Below, one piece after another: positions 26,015 to 34,871 of a DNA stretch of 45,000 nucleotides. The notes under the pieces were generated by a model. That model ran no database searches. It was not told where the DNA came from and worked only from the letters and a program-made list of their open reading frames with translations. The translations under genes were made by a program, and so were the position numbers. Location of the stretch: contig CACMYY010000004.1 of NCBI GenBank assembly GCA_902618025.1, positions 1 through 45,000 of the forward strand, written 5' to 3'. The DNA is from an uncultured SAR116 cluster alpha proteobacterium (GTDB lineage Bacteria > Pseudomonadota > Alphaproteobacteria > Puniceispirillales > Marisalimonadaceae). Each line of letters begins with the position of its first letter. The stretch's first letter is position 1.

Positions 26015-27194
26015 ATGGTCAAAAATAATCAATTATCATCGAGGTTCAAACAAGTATTTTTTAATACTGGAGTTGCTATAATGATAGTAGATAAAAATCG
26101 TACATTAATTGAAGTAAATCCAAAATTCTGTGAAATATTAGGTTATAACAAAGACGAACTAATAGGTAATAGTGCTGAGATGATTCACATCTCAAATCAA
26201 ACTTTTAAAGAATTTGGTGAAAAGGCTTTTAAACAGGTAAGAAATAAAAAACTGTAAATTTGGATTGGCCATTCAAAAAAAAAGATGGTGAAGAGATTTG
26301 GTTTAAAATTTCTGGAGACCCCGTTGCAGATGAAGATGAAGTTTTATGGACTGTAGTTGACATAACTCAAAGAGTGAAAACACAAAATAAAATTGAACAA
26401 CTTGCATCTCAATTGTCAAAGTATTTATCACCTCAAGTTTATAAATCAATATTTTCTGGAAAGAAAAATGTTAAAATTGAAGCCTATAGAAAAAAACTTA
26501 CAGTCTTTTTTTCAGATATTAAAGGCTTTACTGAAATTACTGATAGATTAGAACCTGAAGTATTAAGCTCATTACTTAATAGCTACTTAAATGAAATGTC
26601 ACAAATAGCTCTCAAACATGGTGGAACAATAGATAAATTTGTTGGTGACGCTATTTTAATATTTTTTGGTGACCCTGAAACAAAGGGGGAAAAAGAGGAC
26701 GCAAAAGCCTGTGCTCTTATGGCTTTGGAAATGAGAGAGCGCATGAAACATTTAAGGAAGATCTGGGAGGATCAAGGAATTTCAAATCCCTTAGAAATTA
26801 GAATAGGAATTAACACAGGATTTTGCAATGTAGGAAATTTTGGTTCTGAAGATAGATTAGATTATACCATTATAGGCGGGGAAGTAAATTTAGCTAGTCG
26901 TCTTGAATCAAACGCCGATCCTGGACAAATTCTCATTTCTCATGAAACTTACTCTCTAATTAAAAAAGATATTGTTTGTGAAAAAAAAAAGAATTGAGTG
27001 TTAAAGGTATATCTCACAAAATACAAACTTATCAAATATCTGACACAAGTAAAAATCTTGAAAAGAAAAATCTACTTTTAAATGAGGAATATGAGGGATT
27101 TAATTTAAATATAGATTTAAATGTTGCTTATAAAGATCAGGTGATTTCCTCTTTAGAGAATATGTTGTCAAAAATGAAAAAGTCTAGGACTTAG
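26015..27194 (+). pseudogene. PAS-domain class III adenylate cyclase, split by two -1 frame breaks at A-runs
   Basis: Three consecutive frames form one protein. A PAS start (FFNTGVAIMIVDKNRTLIEV) ends at TAA 26255-26257. The frame continues one base back with TVNLDWPFKKKDGEEIWF and the cyclase domain to 26997. A second one-base slip leads into LSVKGISHKIQTYQI and the C-terminus. Both breaks sit in A-runs (six A's at 26246-26251, ten at 26981-26990), and one more A at each restores a continuous frame aligned with the intact GAF-cyclase at 28645. The catalytic residues (SDIKGFT, DKFVGDA, RLDYTIIGG, NLASRLE) are intact, so sequencing undercalls or slippage-based decoding are as likely as decay. 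Confidence 0.8.
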
Positions 27195-27403
27195 AAATTT
27201 ACTCGCAAAGTAATTGGATTAAAGTAAACCTTATTGTACTGAATTAAATTTTAATTTTTAAAGTGTAAGAAAAAATGAAAAAACGTATTTGAATTATTTA
27301 GAATAATACAGCAAAATAAATATCACCATTGGATAATACAATAAACTTTAATACCATCATCTGATAGAAATTTAATTTTTTAATAATAAAAGGAAGAATA
27401 CTT

Positions 27404-27886
27404 ATGAATATGATATCTAAGAGTTTTGATCCAAAACTAGTTGAATGGCGAAATGTAAAAGATCCAGAAAATAAGGAGTTTAAAGTTGACTTTGATTATA
27501 GTCTTCTAGGATATGATATTAAATCAGGGCGCCTTGATATGCTATTAAGGTATGCTAACTTAAGTCATTGTAGACGACATAGACATGTAGCTTCAACATT
27601 AACAATGGTTTTAGAAGGTGAACAACATCTCACTGAATGGCAACCAGACGGATCTAAAAAATCTATAATAAGAAAAAAAGGTGATTACGCTATAGCAAGT
27701 GCTGATGCACTGCCACACGATGAGCGTGGAGGCGAAAATGGTGGAACAGTTCTTTTATCAATGAATGCACCTGATGGAATATTATTTGAATATTTTGATG
27801 AAAACATGGAAAATGGATGGACATTATCGATAGAAGAGTATGTAGACAATTGGAAAAAAGGAGTAATATACGGGCAGAGAAAATAA
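27404..27886 (+). CDS. Cupin-fold protein
   Basis: 160 residues. The segment HRHVASTLTMVLEGEQHLTEW with a following GDYAIASADALPHDERGG gives the two cupin motifs with probable metal ligands (two His in HRH, a Glu in LEGE, and the late His in PHDE). Single-domain cupins of this sort may be dioxygenases, isomerases or binding proteins; I cannot choose. No signal peptide. AGGAAG precedes the first ATG; a second in-frame ATG lies two codons on. The next gene starts 14 nt after its stop. Confidence 0.75.
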   Translation: MNMISKSFDPKLVEWRNVKDPENKEFKVDFDYSLLGYDIKSGRLDMLLRYANLSHCRRHRHVASTLTMVLEGEQHLTEWQPDGSKKSIIRKKGDYAIASADALPHDERGGENGGTVLLSMNAPDGILFEYFDENMENGWTLSIEEYVDNWKKGVIYGQRK

Positions 27887-27899
27887 GAAGAATTTTTAA

Positions 27900-28469
27900 A
27901 TGACAAAAATCTTATTATTAATGACAATTTTTGTATTTTCTAATAATTCTTTTGCTCAAAATAATACTGTTGATTTTGACAAACTTTGTTTAGGTAAGAC
28001 TTGTACTAAACCAATAAAAGAATTTCAAATTTCAAATTTTTTTTTTAAAACAAGAAACTGTGAAACTAAAGACTATAGAAAATGTCTGCTTTGGTTTGGA
28101 AATAAAGGAAACAAAGTAAAAATTAGTTGGGTCAAATATTACAGAATAATTAATGGTCCAATTCCAACCAAGTCTACTTGTATAAAAGGAAAACCAGTTT
28201 GGTTTGAAGATATTCCTTTTCCGAATAATAAAGATCTAAATATAAATATTTTAAAATTTTTTCGAAAATCTAATTATCAAAACAAAGAAAAAATGTACTT
28301 TAATGATCCAATTATTAAAACATTTAACTATTTTTCTCAATCCGATAAATCCTTGGGAGTATTAGTTCAAAGTAAGAACTTTAAAGGTATTAGAAAAAAA
28401 CAAATCTATGTATTTGACACCGAAGGGGATAATTTTGAGGTTGTTAAACCACTTTGTAAAAATGATTAA
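27900..28469 (+). CDS. Secreted hypothetical protein with several cysteines
   Basis: 189 residues with a clear signal peptide (about 1-19, ending SNNSFA), so periplasmic or secreted. Six or more cysteines are spread through the chain (two in KLCLGKTCTKP, then RNCETKD, KCLLW, STCIKGK, PLCKND), consistent with disulfides. The remainder is Lys/Asn-rich and shows a KISWVKYYRIINGP strand. I do not recognise a family. It follows the cupin gene closely and probably shares its transcript. Confidence 0.6.
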   Translation: MTKILLLMTIFVFSNNSFAQNNTVDFDKLCLGKTCTKPIKEFQISNFFFKTRNCETKDYRKCLLWFGNKGNKVKISWVKYYRIINGPIPTKSTCIKGKPVWFEDIPFPNNKDLNINILKFFRKSNYQNKEKMYFNDPIIKTFNYFSQSDKSLGVLVQSKNFKGIRKKQIYVFDTEGDNFEVVKPLCKND

Positions 28470-28644
28470 AATGATAATTTTAACGAGCGGAATTTAAATT
28501 TGTAATTTACAAACGCTATCTATGAAAATTATGCAATAAAATTACAAATATACTTTTAAATGAGCAGTATAATCAATTTATGATGTTAAAATTTAAATCC
28601 ATTAAAATTAGATAATGAAACAATCAATTTATAGCTACTTGAAG

Positions 28645-30150
28645 TTAAGACTTTGATTTTAAATCTTTCAAAACTTCAGAAACAACCTTAATTGCAATTT
28701 TATTATCTTCAATCTCTGACTTATCAATAGATAAAGACAAACCCGGAATATTTCTTTCAATCAAATTATCATTTTCCTGAGAAAATTTTACAACTTCATA
28801 TGTTTGAACTGGATAAGAAATACCCTTCACATTAATAGCCTCTTTTTTTTCACAGATAATTTTATTTCGAATTAATAAATATGTATCCTCTGATAATAAA
28901 ATTTTGTTAATACCAGCTCTTGCCTCAAGCCTAGATGCTAAGTTTACACCGTTGCCAATAATCGTGTAGTCTAGTCTATCTTCAGAACCAAAATTACCAA
29001 CTGTGCATACTCCAGTATGAATTCCCATCCGCGCATTTAAAGGTTTCGCTAAACCTTTTTTTCTCCACAAAATTCTAAGCTTGTTGAGTTCTTCTAACAT
29101 ATCCATTGCCATCGAAACACACGCTATTGCATCTTCTTCGTCTCCCCTTGAATTAGGGTCTCCAAAAAAAACTAAAATCGCATCACCAATGAATTTGTCT
29201 ATTGTCCCACCCCATTTAATAGCGACATTAGACATTTTTGTTAGATATTGGGTTAGGAGTTCTGTTAAAACCTCAGGTTCTAACCTTTCAGTTAATTCTG
29301 TAAAACCTTGCAAATCTGAAAAAAAGACTGTCAAAGGCTTTCTCTTTGTTTGGACCTTTACATCAAGTTTGCCTGAAAATATTGACTCATAAACTTGAGG
29401 TGAAAAGTATTTGGACAACTTTTCTGAAAGTGTTTTTAATTCAGAAGTTCTTTCCTCAACCTTTTTTTCGAGATTTGTGTTTAAGCTCTCTAGTTCTTGA
29501 TGAGCTTTATTTAATTCTTTTAATCTTTGTTGTTCAAGTTGATAAAGCCTTGCATTTTCTAGAGCACTAGCAGTTTGATTTGCTAATATTCCAATCAATA
29601 TTTCATCAGATTTATCGAAAATATTCATTTTTTCACTTTCCACAGAAAACACACCAACAAGCTCATTATCTATAAGCATTGGTATAGCAACCTGACTTTC
29701 CGCATTTTGGAGACCTGGCAATTCAACTTTATCCTGTAATTTATTTTTATTAGTAATTTGAACTTGTTCACGAATTGCTTGCATGTAACTTCTCTGCATT
29801 CCTAAATTTGCCATTCTCATGAGCTTTTTCTTTTCAGCAACTATACCAATAACTCCAACACCAAATTCAACTTTTGCACCTATCCCTCTTTTTTCATATC
29901 CATAAGTTTCTAAAACGTTGAGATGTGTTTTATTTTCAGAAACTAGTAAAATCATAGAATGTTTGAACCCAAAAAATTCATTCATTAATGATAACATTGA
30001 GGAAGCAATTAAGTTTAAATCGAGAGATTTATTTATTTGATTGGAAATTTGTTTGATTATTTCAATTTCTTTTGATTTTCTATCAAGAAGAATTTTAATA
30101 TTTTCTAATTCATTTTTAGATTGTGAAATTTTATCCATGCAAACTGACAT
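28645..30150 (-). CDS. GAF-domain class III adenylate/guanylate cyclase
   Basis: 501 residues. A short coiled coil (about 10-40) leads to a GAF domain (about 42-200, with VEFGVGVIGIVAEKK and SQVAIPMLIDNELVGVFSVES), a second coiled coil (205-245) and a class III catalytic domain (about 270-440). Catalytic residues look complete: metal Asp D279 and D323, substrate Lys K319 and Asp D394, and transition-state N403/R407. The Lys-Asp pair favours ATP, so cAMP is the likely product, made in response to a small ligand on GAF. It follows two PPOX-like genes on the same strand and is the intact homologue of the broken PAS-cyclase at 26015. Confidence 0.92.
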   Translation of the reverse strand: MSVCMDKISQSKNELENIKILLDRKSKEIEIIKQISNQINKSLDLNLIASSMLSLMNEFFGFKHSMILLVSENKTHLNVLETYGYEKRGIGAKVEFGVGVIGIVAEKKKLMRMANLGMQRSYMQAIREQVQITNKNKLQDKVELPGLQNAESQVAIPMLIDNELVGVFSVESEKMNIFDKSDEILIGILANQTASALENARLYQLEQQRLKELNKAHQELESLNTNLEKKVEERTSELKTLSEKLSKYFSPQVYESIFSGKLDVKVQTKRKPLTVFFSDLQGFTELTERLEPEVLTELLTQYLTKMSNVAIKWGGTIDKFIGDAILVFFGDPNSRGDEEDAIACVSMAMDMLEELNKLRILWRKKGLAKPLNARMGIHTGVCTVGNFGSEDRLDYTIIGNGVNLASRLEARAGINKILLSEDTYLLIRNKIICEKKEAINVKGISYPVQTYEVVKFSQENDNLIERNIPGLSLSIDKSEIEDNKIAIKVVSEVLKDLKSKS

Positions 30151-30180
30151 ACTTCATAATTTAAAAAAATTTTATTAAAA

Positions 30181-30564
30181 CTACTCACTTATGGATATAA
30201 CTTTGTACACATCAGCTGCTCGTAATTTAAAGATACCTGTCATACCTGTCATAGACGCTATAGCTTGTAATTTCATATCCATTTCGTCAAATAATTCACC
30301 TTCGGTCTCTTCATGATCAAATTTCAATTCTAAGTTGTATTGTTTCAATGTGCTAGGATCTGAAATTGTTGCATAGGCAAATGGATTTTCAGAAATATTT
30401 TTCTTTGTCTTATTAAAAAACTGAAATGAAAGAGCTACATGGTTTTCATCTACATACCATATCTGGGATATCACAGTGGTATTTGGCTCACCATCAGATG
30501 AGCAACTTGTAATCCAACTTGGGAACATTCCTTGTAATGCTGGCATGTGCTTATCTGTAATCAT
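30181..30564 (-). CDS. PPOX-family FMN/haem-binding split-barrel protein
   Basis: 127 residues. The pattern PALQGMFPSWITSCSSDGEPNTTVISQIWYVDENHVALSFQFFNKTKKNISENPFAYATI is a PPOX split-barrel half, with typical strand-turn-strand spacing and the N-K-T-K-x-N segment contacting the flavin phosphate. A C-terminal helix and strand complete the fold. It starts by ATGA overlap with the upstream 156-residue gene and ends 30 nt before the GAF-cyclase start, so the three form an operon. It may bind a cofactor sensed by, or reported to, the cyclase; inference. Confidence 0.8.
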   Translation of the reverse strand: MITDKHMPALQGMFPSWITSCSSDGEPNTTVISQIWYVDENHVALSFQFFNKTKKNISENPFAYATISDPSTLKQYNLELKFDHEETEGELFDEMDMKLQAIASMTGMTGIFKLRAADVYKVISISE

Positions 30565-31031
30565 TTAGTTTCACTATTAGTTATTTCTTTACCAGCGTCT
30601 GGGCCTGGTGTTTGAATATAGACTTTGTCAACTTTAAAAGTTATGCCAAGGTCTGGCACTTTCCCAAATTTGTCTAAAGCAGCATCTTTTGACAAACCGA
30701 CACTTGTGATAACATCAATAACATTATTTCTATAACTTTCTGATATTTTTAGATCTTCATTATTTAATTTTTCTGAGGAGACAAATTGGCCTTTAAAATT
30801 ATAAGCTTCATGACTTATCATACCAACAAAAAAACTAATCCTTCCAGACTCACTTAAATATTGCAAAACATTTTTACACTCAGAATTTATTACAAAACAA
30901 GTAAGTTTGGATCGTATGTTGTCAATCTTTACACCTAAAGTGTCTACATGCACTGTTTTATTGTTTTTGGACGAAACTCCAAAATGACCCAATCCCTCTT
31001 GTAATGCATTTATTGTTAAATCAGGTATCAA
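30561..31031 (-). CDS. PPOX-like small protein partnered with the next gene
   Basis: 156 residues from a TTG start at 31031; there is no ATG upstream in frame before a stop, and GGA lies at good spacing. The segment DNIRSKLTCFVINSECKNVLQYLSESGRISFFVGMISHEAYNFKGQFVSSEKLN reads like a split-barrel flavin protein (the SGRISFFVG strand and YNFKG turn). It overlaps the 127-residue PPOX gene by 4 nt, so the two products probably act together, perhaps as a heterodimer. Assignment to the PPOX clan is moderately sure; the cofactor is unknown. Confidence 0.65.
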   Translation of the reverse strand: MIPDLTINALQEGLGHFGVSSKNNKTVHVDTLGVKIDNIRSKLTCFVINSECKNVLQYLSESGRISFFVGMISHEAYNFKGQFVSSEKLNNEDLKISESYRNNVIDVITSVGLSKDAALDKFGKVPDLGITFKVDKVYIQTPGPDAGKEITNSETK

Positions 31032-31172
31032 GATTTTTCCAAAGCTTATTTTTGTTAATATTAATATAAATTTAATTTAAAAAATTTAAAAAGTAAATTA
31101 ATTGGGCATCTTTATTATTAAAAAAATTGCAACCTTACACAATCATGACTAAGAAGTTATATTATTACCTAT
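31032..31172. other. AT-rich intergenic spacer
   Basis: No gene, strong promoter or stem-loop seen. It separates the minus-strand PPOX/cyclase operon from the plus-strand isomerase remnant. Confidence 0.4.
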
Positions 31173-31330
31173 ATGATAAATAAGATTGAATATTTTTTTG
31201 ATTTAAGGAGCCCTCGGACTTATCTGGCTTTTAAAGGTTTATTTTGGTGAGAACAGAATTACTTCAATTGAAGGCCACTTTTAAAATCTTTAAATTTTAT
31301 TAATGAACAATTTAGACAAAAAATATAAGA
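31173..31330 (+). pseudogene. Remnant of a 2-hydroxychromene-2-carboxylate isomerase (DsbA-like) gene
   Basis: An ATG at 31173 opens 25 codons reading KIEYFFDLRSPRTYLAFKGLFW before a TGA at 31248. This is the N-terminal strand and SP-x-x-YLA motif of HCCA isomerases and other kappa-class GST/DsbA-like proteins. Downstream, in the same frame past further stops, RPLLKSLNF resembles the next family segment. The rest of the roughly 200-residue gene is missing, so this is a decayed 5' end. The spacer to the next gene is otherwise empty. Confidence 0.55.
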
Positions 31331-31382
31331 ACAAAAATTATATAAATGAAAAATTTAAATAATCTTGATGGAGAATTAACAT

Positions 31383-31673
31383 ATGACCAAAGTTTCAATA
31401 ATCAGATTTAAACCAAAGCCTGAGTGTTTTGATATATTTTTGAATAATATCAAAGAACGTAACCGAGAAAGAGCGCTTACCAAACCACCTACTCATTATT
31501 TATTGACCACTCCTGATGAAGTAATTGCAATAATTTTTCGACAAGAAAGCGAATTCTCAGATAGCTCGGCAAAAGGTGTTAATTGGTTGGATACACAAAG
31601 ACATTTATTAATTCAATATAGCAAAGCAGACGGTCACACTATTCCCCTAACTGGAACATTAATTGAATATTAA
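31383..31673 (+). CDS. Small hypothetical protein, possibly dimeric alpha/beta-barrel (ABM-like)
   Basis: 96 residues. KVSIIRFKPKPECFDIFLNNIKER is a strand followed by a helix, THYLLTTPDEVIAIIFRQ gives two further strands, and NWLDTQRHLLIQYS a helix, the layout of a ferredoxin-like stress-response/monooxygenase barrel. No catalytic residue can be named. GGAG lies 8 nt before the ATG. It stands alone between the isomerase remnant and the convergent secreted-protein gene. Confidence 0.6.
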   Translation: MTKVSIIRFKPKPECFDIFLNNIKERNRERALTKPPTHYLLTTPDEVIAIIFRQESEFSDSSAKGVNWLDTQRHLLIQYSKADGHTIPLTGTLIEY

Positions 31674-31740
31674 TTATGCAATAATTATTAGCAATCTAAT
31701 GTAATTGGGTTAATTTTATTGGTTAAACTTTATTAAGTAT

Positions 31741-32442
31741 TCATCTTGCTAACTTTATAAAGATGTCACCCATACCAGATGTCAATTCATTAATCGGAGT
31801 TCTATTTCTAATTGGGCAAAATCTACCTGTTATCTTATTTGCAGATATTTTCCTTAAATCTGACGGTTCGCAAAACTTTGCTTCGTGTAATATTCCAATT
31901 ATTAATTTACTATCTTGTGTTTCAACTTGCTCGTAGTCTAATTCATTTCCTTTACAAAAATAATTCTTGTTAACTCTTTTAGGAAAATCTTCCTTTGTAC
32001 AGGGATTGTCTATAATTAGTGCATATATATCTTTGGAACCTTCTTGAAATTCTTTAGTGATCTTTTTAACCCTAGCATATTTCATTAGGTCGCAAACACA
32101 AGGCCAACAACATTTATAGTAGTAGCCACAAATTTGTTTTTCAGTTATGTCCTCTTTTACATTTACAAATTGTGGGGTTGAACCTGATCCAATTAGTGAA
32201 CCTGAAACAGCACAGTAATGTTTATTATACTCTTGAAACTCTTCAAAACTTTTATAATTATCTGAAATATGCTTGTAAAATTTAGGTCCAGCTGCATTTC
32301 TATTTCCATCCGGAAATATTGATCGCCAGTCTTTGGATAAACTTTGGTAATATTTACCTTTGTCATCACTTGCATAAGAAATTACTATGTTCGTCAGGAA
32401 AAATACTAACAATAAACTAAGAAAATATTTTAACTTTAACAT
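31741..32442 (-). CDS. Secreted cysteine-rich hypothetical protein paired with the ASPIC/FG-GAP gene
   Basis: 233 residues with a signal peptide (about 1-24). Ten cysteines include a dense group in QICGYYYKCCWPCVCDLMKY, followed by single cysteines in NPCTKED, YFCKGN, KFCEPS and RFCPIR. This pattern suggests metal binding or several disulfides outside the cytoplasm. I do not recognise the family. It starts 4 nt after the stop of the FG-GAP/ASPIC gene and is surely cotranscribed with it, so the two probably act in the same exported process. Confidence 0.65.
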   Translation of the reverse strand: MLKLKYFLSLLLVFFLTNIVISYASDDKGKYYQSLSKDWRSIFPDGNRNAAGPKFYKHISDNYKSFEEFQEYNKHYCAVSGSLIGSGSTPQFVNVKEDITEKQICGYYYKCCWPCVCDLMKYARVKKITKEFQEGSKDIYALIIDNPCTKEDFPKRVNKNYFCKGNELDYEQVETQDSKLIIGILHEAKFCEPSDLRKISANKITGRFCPIRNRTPINELTSGMGDIFIKLAR

Positions 32443-32446
32443 TAAA

Positions 32447-33874
32447 TTAAATGTCCTTACTAAAAACGTAAGTTTTGTTTAATTGATTAATTTTAAAATT
32501 ATCAGATGATCCATCAGTCCATTTAATAGTAACACTTTTAACTTTTTCATGTTTTCTAAGTCCATAATGAGCAACGGGCTCCATTTGACATAAATAACCA
32601 GAACCAGCGTCAATGGTTTTTGCATGGTTTCTCATATTTGTATTTAATATTACTGTTGCTCCTCTTGCTGGTGCATTAAAAGCTGTTTTTGGTAAAATTC
32701 TTACAAACCTAAAAGATCTATCAATGTTTGCCTTATAGAATGAAAGTGGTTGTTGACCAGATTCACCGTGTGAAACTAACAATTCAAGAACACCATCATT
32801 ATCTATGTCTGCTACAGCTGCACCTGTACCTAATCCAAATGGTTCTAATCCGTTTTTTAATTGAATTTCTTTTAATTCTCCATCACTCAGAATTTTAAAA
32901 AGTTTATTCGGTTCACCAATATTGTTTATAAAAATTTCATCAAATCCATCATTATCAAAATCAGCTGAAATCACAGTTCTAACTCTTGATGGCTTTTTAA
33001 ATGCACCAGTTGCAACATCATTAAATTTATTTTCATCATTAAGAAAGATTCTGTGTTCACCATTCCAATTACCACTAACAATATCTAATTTACCTCTGTA
33101 TAAAAAATCAGTTAGTGTCGTCCCACGACCGTTTTCAAATGTATCTTCAACACCTAAGTTTTCTGCAACTTCTTTAAATGTGCCATTTTCATTTATATAA
33201 AGAAAGTTTGGACCTCTTTCATTTGCAGCGAATATATCCATTTGATTACTTAAGATGTGGCCAGAAACAACAGCTCTTCCACCCGTAATTCTGTTTATAT
33301 TTAATAATGGTGCTTGATCTAATATATTTCCGTTTGTTAATTCATAAAAACGAGTTGGACCACCATAATTTGCAACATAAATTCCATACTTACCCTCACC
33401 ATTTCTGTCAACACACACAACTGATCTTCCTGCTGTTAGATTTAAAGATTTTAAATTTTTATCAAGTTGAAATAAATCAGTTATAATTGTTTCGTTATCA
33501 AGTAATCTGTCAGAAAACTGTTTTTTACCACTGTATGTGTCTGTATTGAGAAAATATAATTCTTCAAAACCATCATTATCAATATCGCATGCAACAACCC
33601 CAATAGTAGCTCTTAGATCATCAGCAAATAATTTGTCACTGTTTATATTTTCTAATTTACCATTTTTATAAGATAAGATTAAATTAGGAAATCTAAATCC
33701 AGTTACAACAAACTCAAATCTTCCATCTTTATTAAAATCGGTTACAGAGATACCATAGCTCAACCTTTTTGTATTATTTTTAATTGAGCTAGATATATCT
33801 TTGAAAAATTCAGCAAAAACAGATTTAGACATTAATATTAGGATTACAATAAATATTGATTTCATGATTTTCAT
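32447..33874 (-). CDS. Secreted FG-GAP/VCBS beta-propeller protein with ASPIC/UnbV C-terminus (CRTAC1-like)
   Basis: 475 residues with a signal peptide (about 1-21). Repeated calcium-binding-like FG-GAP blades carry D-x-N/D-x-D-G motifs: DFNKDGRFE, DIDNDGFEE, DFDNDGFDE and DIDNDGVLE. The C-terminus GSGYLCQMEPVAHYGLRKHEKVKSVTIKW with DGS is the ASPIC/UnbV domain. This is the layout of CRTAC1-family proteins, exported beta-propellers that bind calcium; their bacterial role is unknown. A second ATG lies three codons after the first. It leads a two-gene unit with the Cys-rich protein at 31741. Confidence 0.88.
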   Translation of the reverse strand: MKIMKSIFIVILILMSKSVFAEFFKDISSSIKNNTKRLSYGISVTDFNKDGRFEFVVTGFRFPNLILSYKNGKLENINSDKLFADDLRATIGVVACDIDNDGFEELYFLNTDTYSGKKQFSDRLLDNETIITDLFQLDKNLKSLNLTAGRSVVCVDRNGEGKYGIYVANYGGPTRFYELTNGNILDQAPLLNINRITGGRAVVSGHILSNQMDIFAANERGPNFLYINENGTFKEVAENLGVEDTFENGRGTTLTDFLYRGKLDIVSGNWNGEHRIFLNDENKFNDVATGAFKKPSRVRTVISADFDNDGFDEIFINNIGEPNKLFKILSDGELKEIQLKNGLEPFGLGTGAAVADIDNDGVLELLVSHGESGQQPLSFYKANIDRSFRFVRILPKTAFNAPARGATVILNTNMRNHAKTIDAGSGYLCQMEPVAHYGLRKHEKVKSVTIKWTDGSSDNFKINQLNKTYVFSKDI

Positions 33875-34026
33875 ATATTATTTTAATAATAATTTTCAAT
33901 AGATATAATTTATAAATGTAATTTTTGAGTATAATGAATTGTAATTAATTAAATAAAGATTATATATCATTCATCTCCTAATCATTTCTATAATTGTACT
34001 TAATCTTTATCTCAATCAAATATTTC

Positions 34027-34764
34027 ATGAAAACCTTTCAAAATAAAATCCCTCCTTTTTTCGTTCATTTGTTTACAGGCTCTGGGATTATTTTTAGTTT
34101 CTTGGCATTAGTGAATGTTATTGAAGGTAACAAGTTACACACTTTCATTTTTTTAGGTATTGCATTAGTAATTGATATTGTTGATGGAACTTTGGCTAGA
34201 AGGTATAAAACAGAAATATTTTTTCCAAATATTGATGGTAAAACTTTAGATACAATAATTGATTATATCAATTACATTTTTATACCTTGTATAATGCTAT
34301 ACAAATTTAATTATTTGCATCATAATTTTACAATAATCTTGCCAATCATTATCTTATGTATTTCACTGTATTCTTACACTAATACAACATTGATGGATTC
34401 GTCATTTTCTTATGTAGGCTTTCCTTCTATATGGAATATTGTTATTTTATATTTAGAAATTTTGAGTTTTGATCAATTTATTAATTTATTAATAATTTCA
34501 TTCTTTATTTTTCTAAAATTTATTCCCTTTAAAGTTTTTCACCCGATGCGTTACAAAAAGTTACAAAAAATAAACATTTTACTTTTATTTGCGACACTTT
34601 TTACGAGTTCTATTTTACTGCTAGATAAGTTAGAGCTGAAAATTTTAAATGATTCGTATTTTTATCTTTTAATATTGTGGATAATTTTTAATAGTTATTT
34701 CATTCTATTTGTGATCTTTTCAAACTTATTTTCATATAATGATAACTATAAATTAAAAAGGTGA
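34027..34764 (+). CDS. pcs: Phosphatidylcholine synthase (CDP-alcohol phosphatidyltransferase)
   Basis: 245 residues from the ATG at 34027; an upstream non-ATG extension is ignored because MKTFQNKIPPFFVHLFTGSG fits the family start. The CDP-alcohol motif reads D53-G54-x2-A57-R58, then G71-x3-D75-x3-D79, with the 12-residue gap before the glycine and the DYINYIFIP tail characteristic of bacterial Pcs rather than of PgsA. About eight membrane segments. Pcs condenses CDP-diacylglycerol with choline to make phosphatidylcholine at the inner membrane, typical of many alphaproteobacteria. It stands alone. Confidence 0.83.
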   Translation: MKTFQNKIPPFFVHLFTGSGIIFSFLALVNVIEGNKLHTFIFLGIALVIDIVDGTLARRYKTEIFFPNIDGKTLDTIIDYINYIFIPCIMLYKFNYLHHNFTIILPIIILCISLYSYTNTTLMDSSFSYVGFPSIWNIVILYLEILSFDQFINLLIISFFIFLKFIPFKVFHPMRYKKLQKINILLLFATLFTSSILLLDKLELKILNDSYFYLLILWIIFNSYFILFVIFSNLFSYNDNYKLKR

Positions 34765-34871
34765 ATAATGTTATTTTTATAAAAGTAATTAAATAATTTA
34801 AGCTATAGTTGTATTTAAAAATCAATTTTAAAAAATCATAATTTATTAATATTTTATTTTGAAAAAAATAA

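Noticed and set aside
26240-26260. Classical programmed -1 frameshift site in the PAS-cyclase.
   Set aside because: The codon context AAT AAA AAA CTG is not a proper X-XXY-YYZ heptamer, and no stimulating hairpin is evident; sequencing error or A-run slippage is preferred.
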